Shown: positions 10,572 through 18,611 of the stretch, piece after piece | Layout of the letters: each line of letters opens with the position of its first letter | How positions within the stretch are numbered: the stretch's first letter is position 1 | Source of the DNA: Lachnospiraceae bacterium | GTDB lineage: Bacteria > Bacillota > Clostridia > Lachnospirales > Lachnospiraceae | Assembly: GCA_017408735.1 (NCBI GenBank) | Contig: JAFQUB010000007.1 | Span: 1 to 52,192, forward strand | Direction of reading: 5' to 3' | DNA length: 52,192 bases | The notes under the pieces: generated by a model | Databases searched by the model: none | What the model was told of the DNA's origin: nothing | What the model saw: only the letters and a program-made list of their open reading frames with translations | Position numbers and translations under genes: made by a program

Positions 10572-10695
10572 ATTTAAACGTTTTGGTGGCAGGTACGCCC
10601 ATAATAATTACAGAAGCTTTCCAAGCAGACAGAAACAGCTTGGAAAACTTCTGTAATTATTATGGGCTGTGCATGGCAACGTCAAATGTTTAAAT
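10572..10695. repeat. structured inverted-repeat element A, copy 1
   Basis: A nested palindrome between two convergent genes. The outer arms (10572-10583 and 10684-10695) pair over 12 bases with one G-T wobble. The inner arms (10597-10626 and 10638-10667) match at 29 of 30 bases around an 11-base loop. Between them lie asymmetric unpaired blocks (GGTGGCAGGTAC on the left, TGTGCATGGCAAC on the right) that recur almost unchanged in copy 2 at 34670-34805, although the arm sequences of the two copies differ. It may act as a bidirectional terminator but has no clear T-run. Confidence 0.8.
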
Positions 10696-10714
10696 TTATT
10701 AAAATCCGCATTAA

Positions 10715-11698
10715 TTACTTCACTTCCAGAGTGAAACGCATTGCCATTGGGATGTTAATGTTACAGCCGGTAATGTTTGGAGCGAATGGGTTAGGCACGC
10801 TCCAGGCGGTGATTTCGTACATGCCGGGTTCTGATGGTGCTTGAATGGAGAAGTCACCATAGGATATTTTGTCGGGTTCGGTATCAATGTAGTAATAAGC
10901 TTGTTCATTTATGGAGGTTTGTTTGTTGGCGATGTTTACTAAGATTAAAGAGTTATCTCTTGATTCTTTTGCTGCGCCTCCTCCTACGTGGTATTTTAAA
11001 GTTACAGTTTCATTTGGCGAAGCGGTAACTGTATTGTCTGGAATGCTGCGAATATTTTTGGTTGCTGTATTCAATAAAAATCCATCATTAAAATTATCTT
11101 CATATAGTTCAGTTGGTTGATTCATATTGAATAATGGTTCTGCCAGAGTATTGTTTGGGCTGAAAGATAAAATACCATCAAAACAGAGAGAAGTGTCTGT
11201 AGAGGTGGCAACTGCCTGTACGTCTTGCTTTGCCATCAATATATTGGAGTAGGCGGTGAGAATAGCTAAAATTTTATGGTTTTTTGTGGTGTCAATTTCT
11301 TCGGCAAATCGAAAAGCATATTCTTTGGAGAATTTGTCATCCGCATTAATATAGAATGTATCATATGTGGTACCATCGATAATAATTGGGGCTTGAACAT
11401 AATCGATAAAAATTTGTACTGCTAACTGGCGTTTGCTATCGCCGGCACTTTCTATATGAAAATACATAGTATCTTTAGCGGAAGACAACTCAAAAATACC
11501 ATCTTCATCTACACCGTAAGAAGGGCGTGTGTCTATGCCAAATGCATAGCCCTCGGTATTAGCGGCATACAGTGTATGCATTCCATCCATGATTTCATTG
11601 GTATTTGCCGAAAAAGACATATTTTGTTCCGTTTTTTGGCAGGCAGATAGGCTGCATAAGCAACATACTGCCAACACAATAGTAATAATTTTTTTCAT
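10715..11698 (-). CDS. putative lipoprotein of unknown function
   Basis: A 327-residue protein with a lipoprotein signal peptide (MKKIITIVLAVCCLCSLSAC, lipobox LSAC, lipidated Cys at residue 20). I start at 11698, where AAAGGA sits at the right distance; an in-frame ATG seven codons earlier (11719) has no ribosome site. The mature part contains no domain I recognise. It is rich in beta-like segments and ends in a stretch ('SEPGMYEITAWSVPNPFAPN') resembling an Ig-like fold. It lies 47 bases after the small secreted-protein gene at 11746-12195, on the same strand and probably in one transcript. Anchoring on the outer face of the membrane is inferred. Confidence 0.7.
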   Translation of the reverse strand: MKKIITIVLAVCCLCSLSACQKTEQNMSFSANTNEIMDGMHTLYAANTEGYAFGIDTRPSYGVDEDGIFELSSAKDTMYFHIESAGDSKRQLAVQIFIDYVQAPIIIDGTTYDTFYINADDKFSKEYAFRFAEEIDTTKNHKILAILTAYSNILMAKQDVQAVATSTDTSLCFDGILSFSPNNTLAEPLFNMNQPTELYEDNFNDGFLLNTATKNIRSIPDNTVTASPNETVTLKYHVGGGAAKESRDNSLILVNIANKQTSINEQAYYYIDTEPDKISYGDFSIQAPSEPGMYEITAWSVPNPFAPNITGCNINIPMAMRFTLEVK

Positions 11699-11745
11699 AA
11701 TTTGTATTATTCCTTTCATGAGGGAGAAAGACTTTCCCCCTAAAG

Positions 11746-12195
11746 TTAGCTTTTATAATCTGCACTTGTTGTACAAGATTGAGTTCCAGAGGATTTGGTA
11801 TCTTGTATAGTATGCTTTCCAATGAAAAAAGCTTTTTCTGTAGATGATAAAATTGTTCCGGACTTTACGCTGTTGGTATTGTTTCCAACCATAACACTGG
11901 TAGATGTTGTAATACTGTCAGCGTCGATCAGTACTGTTTGTGCAGTCAAGCGATATGCATTGCCGGCAAAGGTCTTTGTTTGGGCATATGCACGTGGTTT
12001 ATCACCAATAGGATTGCTTGCGTGCATAATTCCTTGTCCCCATGAAGCACGTGCTTTTCCATCGGTTATTGTTTGGTTATCAACAGCAGGAAGTTGTTCT
12101 GACGTAGGGATTATCTCTGCAGCGAACGCCGTGTGGGGTGTATTGATAGAAAGTAATGCGATAAAAGCTAATGTAAATAAATGTTTTTTTCTCAT
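11746..12195 (-). CDS. small secreted protein of unknown function
   Basis: A 149-residue protein with a clear signal peptide (MRKKHLFTLAFIALLSINTPHTAFAA, cleavage near residue 26). The ribosome site TAGGAGAAG precedes the ATG. The mature part of about 120 residues is Thr/Ser/Ala-rich, has a single Cys near the C-terminus ('QSCTTSADYKS') and a pattern 'RAYAQTKTFAGNAYRLTAQT' that I cannot place in a family. It is the first gene of a minus-strand pair with the lipoprotein, and it is transcribed away from a GHKL/LytTR two-component system 192 bases to the right. That arrangement suggests it could be a target of, or a signal for, that system (inference). Confidence 0.65.
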   Translation of the reverse strand: MRKKHLFTLAFIALLSINTPHTAFAAEIIPTSEQLPAVDNQTITDGKARASWGQGIMHASNPIGDKPRAYAQTKTFAGNAYRLTAQTVLIDADSITTSTSVMVGNNTNSVKSGTILSSTEKAFFIGKHTIQDTKSSGTQSCTTSADYKS

Positions 12196-12245
12196 GTGTA
12201 TCTTCTCCTATAGTTCATATAATAGTAAATATTTTTTTGTTTAAT

Positions 12246-12287
12246 TTGGCATCTGCAAACAATGTCCATGGAGTTGTGTTTTGCCAA
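12246..12287. promoter_or_regulatory. possible operator dyad between divergent transcripts
   Basis: In the 192-base gap between the secreted-protein gene and the kinase gene there is an interrupted dyad: TTGGCA...CAAACAA on the left, TTGTGTTTTGCCAA on the right, centred near CCATGG. I found no convincing pair of LytTR-type direct repeats. Function is a guess from position. Confidence 0.25.
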
Positions 12288-12387
12288 GAAAAATGGTAAC
12301 ATAAAAAGCAAAAATAATAAAAAAAAATCCTGAATGTAATTAATTAGTTCGTAAACGTAAAATAATGTGGATAAGTGAGGAATATAT

Positions 12388-13458
12388 ATGATCCCAAGAA
12401 GGTTAGAAATCTTGATGGTTGTTGTGAGTGAAATTTTCCTATGCTATTGGATTTATTGGTATAGTAAAGAGTGTCTGGGTACTGTGGGAATATATCGTGC
12501 AGAAATGCAAATGCTGATAGGACTTATTGCAATATTAGTTGTGGATAATATATTTTTCTTACTGTGGGAAAAGGAAAAAGTAAAAAAAATATGGTCGGTG
12601 TTTTCGATAGGACTTTTGGAATGTATTATCTGTTTGATGATATACCGGTGGTTGGTGTTAAACAATGAACAGGGAATTTATCATAGGGAAAGGGAATTTT
12701 TGTATTCGGTAGTATGCTTAGTATTATTTCTGATTATGGATACGCTATTTTCTTTTTTCTTTCGTGTACGAAAAAAAAATGCAGAATTACGAAAAAAAGA
12801 AGAAGAAAAAGCAGTGTTAGAAGATTATAATAGTCGTTTGGAAAAATTGTATAAAGAAATTAGAGGTTTCAAACACGATTATATTAACTTACTATCTTCT
12901 CTATACTTATATATTGAAGAAGAAAATTATTCTGATATGCGAACCTACTTTTTGGAACATATTCTTCCAAGTGGTCAGAATTTAGCAAAAGAAGATCAGG
13001 CAATCGGAAAACTTTCCAACATAAAGCAACCGGATATTAAGGGGCTTGTATATTTGAAACTTATCAATGCTTTTCACGAACATTTGCAAGTGCAAGTTGA
13101 CCTGAAAGAAGAAATTACCTCCATATTTATGGAAAGTGAAGATTTGGTAAGGGTATTAGGGATATTTTTGGATAATGCCATTGAAGCGGCAAAAGAAACG
13201 GAAGAAAAGTATTTATACCTAGGTTTTTTGTCAGCAGAAGATGGGGTATATATAAGAATTGAAAATTCTATGATGGAGAAATCAGTCGATTTAACGCAAC
13301 TTTGTAAATACGGTTATTCAACAAAGGGAAATAACCGAGGAGTGGGTCTGTATGGTGTAGAACAAATATTGGCGAAGTATTCTAATGTGCTACAGAGTAC
13401 GGAACAAAAGGGGAAACGATTTGTGCAGGAACTAAAAATTTATAGGAGAGAATTGTAA
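12388..13458 (+). CDS. AgrC-like GHKL sensor histidine kinase
   Basis: A 356-residue kinase. Residues 1-130 carry about four membrane helices, fewer than the six or seven of staphylococcal AgrC. A Lys/Glu-rich coiled coil (128-155) leads to the phosphorylation box 'RGFKHDYINLLSSLYLY' with H163. The ATPase domain of the GHKL/HATPase_c_5 type shows an N-box 'FLDNAIEAAKET' and a G-box 'GVGLYGVEQIL'. Kinases of this class phosphorylate LytTR regulators and usually sense peptides. The stop codon overlaps the start of the regulator gene at 13458, showing translational coupling. No agrB or agrD is present in the window, so the signal is unknown. Confidence 0.88.
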   Translation: MIPRRLEILMVVVSEIFLCYWIYWYSKECLGTVGIYRAEMQMLIGLIAILVVDNIFFLLWEKEKVKKIWSVFSIGLLECIICLMIYRWLVLNNEQGIYHREREFLYSVVCLVLFLIMDTLFSFFFRVRKKNAELRKKEEEKAVLEDYNSRLEKLYKEIRGFKHDYINLLSSLYLYIEEENYSDMRTYFLEHILPSGQNLAKEDQAIGKLSNIKQPDIKGLVYLKLINAFHEHLQVQVDLKEEITSIFMESEDLVRVLGIFLDNAIEAAKETEEKYLYLGFLSAEDGVYIRIENSMMEKSVDLTQLCKYGYSTKGNNRGVGLYGVEQILAKYSNVLQSTEQKGKRFVQELKIYRREL

Positions 13459-14198
13459 TGTTACCAATTTTTTTATGTGATGATGTAGAAGAAAACTTAT
13501 TACATATAAGGAATATAATCGAAAAGCAAATATTTATAGAAGAGTTGGATATGAAAGTGGTATGTGCGACCCAATATCCTGAAAAACTTCTAAGTGTCAT
13601 AAAGAATTCATCAAAGCCTGCGCTTTACTTTTTGGACGTGGAAATGAAACATGAAATGAATGGTTTTTGTCTTGCAGAGAAAATAAGAGAAATAGACCCT
13701 AGAGGGTTTGTGGTCTTTATTACGGCTCATGAGGAAATGTCTTATTTGGCATTTCGATATCAGCTAGAAGCTATGGATTATATATCAAAAGGACAGACAC
13801 AAGAAATACCGGAACGCATCTTAGAATGCTTGAAAAATGCACAAAGACGTTTGGTATCCAAGAATAACAACGTTCATAAAGTGCTGAAAGTGAGTGCTGG
13901 TGAAAAAATTATGCTACTTTCTCAAGAGGACATTTATTGTATAAGTACTTGTGCAACTGCACATAAGATAAAGGTGTATTTAAGAGACAGTGTTTACGAA
14001 TATTTCAACACTCTACAGGAAATACAACAACAGTTGTCAGAAGAATTTTGCCAGTGTCATAAATCCTGTATTGTAAATATGCAATATGTGGCGAGCTTTC
14101 AGGAAAAAGAGAGGAAATTGCATTTGAAAAACGGGCAGGTATGTCATGTGGCGGTGAGAAAAATAAGGGCAGTGCGTGAGAGAATACAGTTGATATAG
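13458..14198 (+). CDS. LytTR-family response regulator
   Basis: A 246-residue AgrA-like regulator. The receiver domain (1-125) has the acidic pair in 'FLCDDVEEN' and the phospho-acceptor D60 in 'LYFLDVEM'. The LytTR DNA-binding domain occupies about 140-240 ('FCQCHKSCIVNMQYV' is typical of its core). The start overlaps the kinase stop. Target sites are expected upstream of nearby genes; the divergent secreted-protein/lipoprotein pair is the obvious local candidate (inference). No terminator is visible in the 80 bases before the proS promoter. Confidence 0.9.
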   Translation: MLPIFLCDDVEENLLHIRNIIEKQIFIEELDMKVVCATQYPEKLLSVIKNSSKPALYFLDVEMKHEMNGFCLAEKIREIDPRGFVVFITAHEEMSYLAFRYQLEAMDYISKGQTQEIPERILECLKNAQRRLVSKNNNVHKVLKVSAGEKIMLLSQEDIYCISTCATAHKIKVYLRDSVYEYFNTLQEIQQQLSEEFCQCHKSCIVNMQYVASFQEKERKLHLKNGQVCHVAVRKIRAVRERIQLI

Positions 14199-14280
14199 TG
14201 GCGCAATAAAAGTAAAAGAGATTACAACGTTTTGAAGAATGATAATGGTGTGCTCTAAGGGAAATTGTAGCAAAAATCCC

Positions 14281-14308
14281 TTGACAAACGAGCCTCAAAT
14301 GTTATGAT
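14281..14308 (+). promoter_or_regulatory. promoter of the proS T-box transcript
   Basis: TTGACA (14281-14286) and TATGAT (14303-14308) are spaced by 16 bases, directly in front of the T-box leader. Transcription should begin near 14315. Confidence 0.7.
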
Positions 14309-14314
14309 AATAAA

Positions 14315-14538
14315 AGAAAACAGCGATGAAAAGGACTAGTACATACGGAAAATGTTCAGAGAGAGAATGGTTGGTGTGAATTCTTCGTGGAACGTGTGGA
14401 ACCTGCCTTGGAGCTCTGTATGAAAATGCAGCGTAGCTTTGGCGTTAACAAAGAATGAGAGAACGTTTATGCGTTAATTAGGGTGGTACCGCCGAGTCTT
14501 TCGGTCCCTTTCGGGGGATAGGAAGGCTTATTTTTTTG
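14315..14538 (+). promoter_or_regulatory. T-box leader, tRNA-Pro responsive
   Basis: The leader has an AGTA motif in the 5' part of stem I (near 14338), the 3' specifier side GGAACCTGCC with a candidate proline codon CCT at 14402-14404, and the T-box core AGGGTGGTACCGCC at 14480-14493, which pairs with the uncharged tRNA end. A terminator stem (GAGTCTT...AAGGCTT) with a run of seven T ends near 14538. Uncharged tRNA-Pro should favour the antiterminator and switch on proS. The core is unmistakable; the specifier position is my reading. Confidence 0.88.
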
Positions 14539-14587
14539 CCCGCCCCCATGAAACTTATATTTATATAGAAGCAAAGGAGCAGATACG

Positions 14588-16024
14588 ATGGCAAAGGAAA
14601 AGAAATTAGTAGAAGCAATTACATCTATGGAGGAAGATTTTGCACAATGGTATACCGATGTGGTAAAAAAGGCAGAATTGATTGCTTACTCCAGTGTAAA
14701 AGGATGTATGATTATCAAACCGGCAGGATATGCTATCTGGGAAAATATCCAGAAATCTTTGGATGCGAAATTTAAGGCAACAGGTGTAGAAAACTTATCT
14801 ATGCCAATGTTTATTCCAGAAAGTCTTTTACAGAAGGAAAAAGACCATGTGGAAGGATTTGCACCGGAAGTAGCATGGGTAACTTATGGTGGCTTGAATC
14901 AGTTACAGGAAAGACTCTGTGTCAGACCTACCTCTGAAACTTTATTCTGCGATTTCTACGCAAATGAAGTACAGTCCTACCGTGACCTTCCAAAGAACTA
15001 CAATCAGTGGTGTTCTGTAGTTCGTTGGGAAAAAGAAACTCGTCCATTCCTTCGTTCCAGAGAATTTTTATGGCAGGAAGGACACACAGTTCACGCTACA
15101 GCAGAAGAAGCAAAAGAGAGAACAGAGCAGATGTTAAATCTGTATGCAGATTTCTTAGAAAATGAGTTGGCGATTCCTGTTATCCGCGGAAGAAAGACCG
15201 ACAAAGAAAAATTTGCAGGTGCAGAAGCTACTTACACAATCGAATCTTTAATGCATGACGGTAAGGCATTACAGTCCGGAACCAGCCATAACTTTGGAGA
15301 TGGATTTGCAAAAGCCTTTGGAATTCAGTATACAGATAAAGAAAACAAATTACAGTATGCTCATCAGACTTCATGGGGAATGACAACACGAGTTATCGGT
15401 GCCATTATCATGGTTCACGGAGATAACAGCGGTCTTGTACTGCCACCTAAGATTGCTCCAATTCAGGTGGCAATTATTCCAATTCAGCAGAACAAAGATG
15501 GCGTATTGGACAAGGCTTATGAAGTTAAGAGCGTATTAGAAAAAGGCTTTAAAGTAAAAGTTGACGATACTGACAAGAGTCCGGGATGGAAGTTCTCTGA
15601 ACAGGAAATGAGAGGTATTCCGGTTCGTATCGAACTGGGACCAAAGGACATTGAAGCAAATCAGTGTGTGGTGGTTCGCCGTGATACCAGAGAAAAGATT
15701 GTAGTATCTTTAGATGAAGTGGAAAGCAAGGTGGCAGAAATCTTAGACACTATGCAGAAAGAAATGTTAGAACGTGCCAGAACACACAGAGATGCACATA
15801 CCTATGTGGCAAAGAACTATGAAGAATTCAAAGACACCATCGCAAATAAGCCGGGCTTTGTAAAGGCAATGTGGTGTGGTGATGTGGAATGTGAAAATAA
15901 AATCAAAGAAGAAACAACAGCAACATCCCGTTGTATTCCGTTCAAACAGGAAACAATTGCAGATACCTGTGTTTGTTGCGGAAAACCTGCCAAAAACATG
16001 GTATACTGGGGCAAAGCTTATTAA
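14588..16024 (+). CDS. proS: prolyl-tRNA synthetase, archaeal/eukaryotic-like short form
   Basis: A 478-residue class II synthetase that charges tRNA-Pro with proline. Motif 2 appears as '[20 protein letters not shown]' and motif 3 as '[19 protein letters not shown]'. The length and the absence of an inserted editing domain, plus a Cys-rich C-terminal segment ('[22 protein letters not shown]', two CxxC-like pairs) ending in Tyr, match the ProRS type 3 shared with archaea and some Clostridia. ATG 14588 has AAAGGAGC upstream. It is controlled by the T-box at 14315-14538 and is followed after 16 bases by ackA. Confidence 0.95.
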   Translation: MAKEKKLVEAITSMEEDFAQWYTDVVKKAELIAYSSVKGCMIIKPAGYAIWENIQKSLDAKFKATGVENLSMPMFIPESLLQKEKDHVEGFAPEVAWVTYGGLNQLQERLCVRPTSETLFCDFYANEVQSYRDLPKNYNQWCSVVRWEKETRPFLRSREFLWQEGHTVHATAEEAKERTEQMLNLYADFLENELAIPVIRGRKTDKEKFAGAEATYTIESLMHDGKALQSGTSHNFGDGFAKAFGIQYTDKENKLQYAHQTSWGMTTRVIGAIIMVHGDNSGLVLPPKIAPIQVAIIPIQQNKDGVLDKAYEVKSVLEKGFKVKVDDTDKSPGWKFSEQEMRGIPVRIELGPKDIEANQCVVVRRDTREKIVVSLDEVESKVAEILDTMQKEMLERARTHRDAHTYVAKNYEEFKDTIANKPGFVKAMWCGDVECENKIKEETTATSRCIPFKQETIADTCVCCGKPAKNMVYWGKAY

Positions 16025-16040
16025 TAATAGGAGGTAGGAT

Positions 16041-17237
16041 ATGAATATTCTTGTAATTAACTGCGGTAGTTCTTCCTTAAAATATCAGTTAATCGATAGC
16101 AACAGTGAAGAAGTACTTGCAAAGGGGTTATGCGAAAGAATCGGTGCAGCAGGAAGCGTGCTGACACACAAAACAAATGATGGAAGAAAAGAAGTGGTGG
16201 AAGAACCAATGCCAAATCATACGGTAGCAGTAAAATTGGTGATTTCAGCACTGACAGATGAAGAATATGGCTGTATTAAGTCATTGGATGAAATTGGGGC
16301 GGTAGGACACCGTATTGTGCATGGCGGAGAGAATTTCTCAGAATCTGTAATTATTACAGAGGATACCATCAAAGCGATTGAGGAATGTAGCGATTTAGCG
16401 CCACTTCATAACCCTGCCAATTTAATTGGTGTAAATTCCTGCAAAGAAATTATGGGAGATATTCCGATGGTTGCTGTATTTGATACAGCATTCCATCAGA
16501 CTATGCCGGAAAAAGCATATATGTATGGACTCCCATATGAATACTATGAAAAATATAAAATCAGACGTTACGGTTTCCATGGAACTTCTCATCAGTTTGT
16601 GGCTGAACATGCAGCAGAAATTCTTGGAAAAGACATTAAGGATTTAAAGATGATTGTTTGTCACTTGGGAAATGGTGCCAGCGTCACAGCGGTACAGGGT
16701 GGACAATCCATAGATACCAGTATGGGACTTACCCCACTGGAAGGACTTTTGATGGGAACCAGAAGTGGTGACATTGACCCGGCAGTTGTGGAATTTATCT
16801 GTAAAAAAGAAAATTTAACGGTAGAAGAAGCATTAAATGTATTAAACAAGAAATCCGGTATGTTAGGTTTAACCGGACTTTCCAGCGATGCCAGAGATGT
16901 GGAGGCAGCGGTAAAAGAAGGCGATGAACGTGCTATTCTTACTGTACAGTCCTATGCGTACCGTGTTGCAAAATACATTGGTGCATACACTGCAGCTATG
17001 AATGGTGTAGATGCCATTTGTTTCACAGCAGGTTTAGGTGAAAATCATGCACTGTTAAGACAGCGTGTGGCTTCTTATTTAGGATTTTTAGGAGCAGAGC
17101 TGGATGATGAAAAAAATAATGTAGCGGGAGAAGATGCGGTGGTTTCCACTGACACTTCTAAAGTCGCATTACTGGTAGTGCCAACCAACGAAGAACTTGC
17201 CATTGCAAGAGAAACAAAGAGATTAGTAGAAAAATAA
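16041..17237 (+). CDS. ackA: acetate kinase
   Basis: A 398-residue acetate kinase, making ATP and acetate from acetyl phosphate and ADP. Family hallmarks are the start 'MNILVINCGSSSLKYQL', the central 'VFDTAFHQTMPEKAYMYGLP', 'RRYGFHGTSHQFV' and the phosphate-binding 'CHLGNGASV'. AGGAGGTAGGAT precedes the ATG. The partner phosphotransacetylase gene is not next to it, unlike in many bacteria. It sits between proS and cca with gaps of 16 and 13 bases, so it may be co-transcribed with proS from the T-box promoter, with an internal promoter not excluded. Confidence 0.97.
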   Translation: MNILVINCGSSSLKYQLIDSNSEEVLAKGLCERIGAAGSVLTHKTNDGRKEVVEEPMPNHTVAVKLVISALTDEEYGCIKSLDEIGAVGHRIVHGGENFSESVIITEDTIKAIEECSDLAPLHNPANLIGVNSCKEIMGDIPMVAVFDTAFHQTMPEKAYMYGLPYEYYEKYKIRRYGFHGTSHQFVAEHAAEILGKDIKDLKMIVCHLGNGASVTAVQGGQSIDTSMGLTPLEGLLMGTRSGDIDPAVVEFICKKENLTVEEALNVLNKKSGMLGLTGLSSDARDVEAAVKEGDERAILTVQSYAYRVAKYIGAYTAAMNGVDAICFTAGLGENHALLRQRVASYLGFLGAELDDEKNNVAGEDAVVSTDTSKVALLVVPTNEELAIARETKRLVEK

Positions 17238-17250
17238 TTGGAGGAAATCT

Positions 17251-18585
17251 ATGAAAATCAAGCTGCCGCAGCAGGTAAGTTATATTATAGAACAACTTGA
17301 GAAACATGGATTTGAAGCTTATGCAGTGGGTGGCTGCGTCCGGGACAGTATTTTAGGAAGAATCCCTGATGACTGGGATATTACCACATCGGCAAAGCCG
17401 GAGCAGGTAAAAGAGATTTTCAACAGAACCATCGATACAGGAATTGAGCATGGTACAGTAACTGTTATGATAGAAAAAACAGGGTACGAGGTAACCACTT
17501 ATCGTATTGATGGAGAATACGAGGACAGCAGACATCCCAAAGAAGTAGTATTTACCTCCAATCTGGTGGAAGACTTAAAAAGGCGCGATTTTACCATTAA
17601 TGCCATGGCATATAGTGAAACAGCAGGTCTTGTGGATGTTTTTGACGGGATTGGGGATATCAACAGAAAAATGATTCGGTGCGTGGGAAAAGCAAAGGAA
17701 CGCTTTTCCGAGGATGCACTGAGAATATTACGGGCTGTGCGGTTTGCCGCACAGCTTAAGTTTCAAATTGAGGAAGAAACCAAGGAAGCCATCGAAGACC
17801 TGGCTGTAAATCTAAAGAATATCAGTGCAGAACGAATTCAGACAGAGCTGGTAAAACTTCTTGTTTCCAAAGAACCGGAACGTATCAGAGAGGCGTATGA
17901 GCTTGGAATTACTAAAGTAATTTTGCCGGAATTTGATGATATGATGACATGTACACAGGAGAATATCCACCATATGTACACGGTTGGCGAACACACGGTA
18001 CAAGCGTTAAAGCAGGTAGAAGCAGACAAAGTGCTGCGACTGGCAATTCTTTTGCATGATGCCGGAAAAGTGGAAACAAAGACCATAGACGAACAGGGAG
18101 TGGCACATTTTTACGGTCATGCGGTAAAGAGTGCGGAAATAGCTCACACGGTATTAAGACGATTGAAATTTGACAATGATACGATAGCTAAGGTGAAAAA
18201 ATTAGTAGAGCTTCACGACCATCGTCCGTCCTTGCAAAAATCTTCTGTGCGAAGACTGGCAGTCAAGTCCGGTACAGAGTTATTTGAAGCGTTAATTAAG
18301 ATAAAAAAAGCGGATACGTTGGCACAGAGCGAATATAAAAGAGAAGAAAAACTGGCATATTTAGAGCAGATGTTACAGTTGTATCAGGAAATAATTCGTG
18401 ATAAAGAATGTATTCGGCTCAAAGATATGCAAATCAACGGAAAAGATTTGTTATCCATGGGAATACCCCAGGGAAAAACAATGGGGAAAATTCTGAATGA
18501 TTTGTTTGAACTGGTTTTGGAGGAACCGGAAAATAATCAAAAGGAATTTTTGTGTGAATATGTGAAGCAACATTATATGCCATAG
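17251..18585 (+). CDS. cca: CCA-adding tRNA nucleotidyltransferase with HD domain
   Basis: A 444-residue class II nucleotidyltransferase. The head domain shows 'AVGGCVRDSILGR' and the metal-binding 'DDWDITTSA', then 'RRDFTINAMAYS', the usual RNA-binding helices, and an HD domain 'LAILLHDAGK' at about 265-275. Such enzymes add or repair the CCA end of tRNAs. Both tRNA genes in this window lack an encoded CCA, so the activity is required. A polymerase limited to A or CC addition cannot be ruled out from motifs alone. TTGGAGGAAATCT precedes the ATG; the gap to ackA is 13 bases. Confidence 0.92.
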   Translation: MKIKLPQQVSYIIEQLEKHGFEAYAVGGCVRDSILGRIPDDWDITTSAKPEQVKEIFNRTIDTGIEHGTVTVMIEKTGYEVTTYRIDGEYEDSRHPKEVVFTSNLVEDLKRRDFTINAMAYSETAGLVDVFDGIGDINRKMIRCVGKAKERFSEDALRILRAVRFAAQLKFQIEEETKEAIEDLAVNLKNISAERIQTELVKLLVSKEPERIREAYELGITKVILPEFDDMMTCTQENIHHMYTVGEHTVQALKQVEADKVLRLAILLHDAGKVETKTIDEQGVAHFYGHAVKSAEIAHTVLRRLKFDNDTIAKVKKLVELHDHRPSLQKSSVRRLAVKSGTELFEALIKIKKADTLAQSEYKREEKLAYLEQMLQLYQEIIRDKECIRLKDMQINGKDLLSMGIPQGKTMGKILNDLFELVLEEPENNQKEFLCEYVKQHYMP

Positions 18586-18611
18586 CGAAAAATAAGAGGG
18601 AGAATATAAAA

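Noticed and set aside
10572..10695. Element A as an integron attC site
   Set aside because: The conserved end GGCAAC does not fit the RYYYAAC/GTTRRRY core, and no integrase or cassette array is nearby.
11589..12244. Plus-strand ORFs opposite the lipoprotein and secreted-protein genes
   Set aside because: The minus-strand genes have signal peptides and ribosome sites; the plus-strand frames have neither.
12196..12387. LytTR direct-repeat binding sites before the kinase gene
   Set aside because: Only loose matches to the consensus were found (for example near 12348) without the expected pair spacing.
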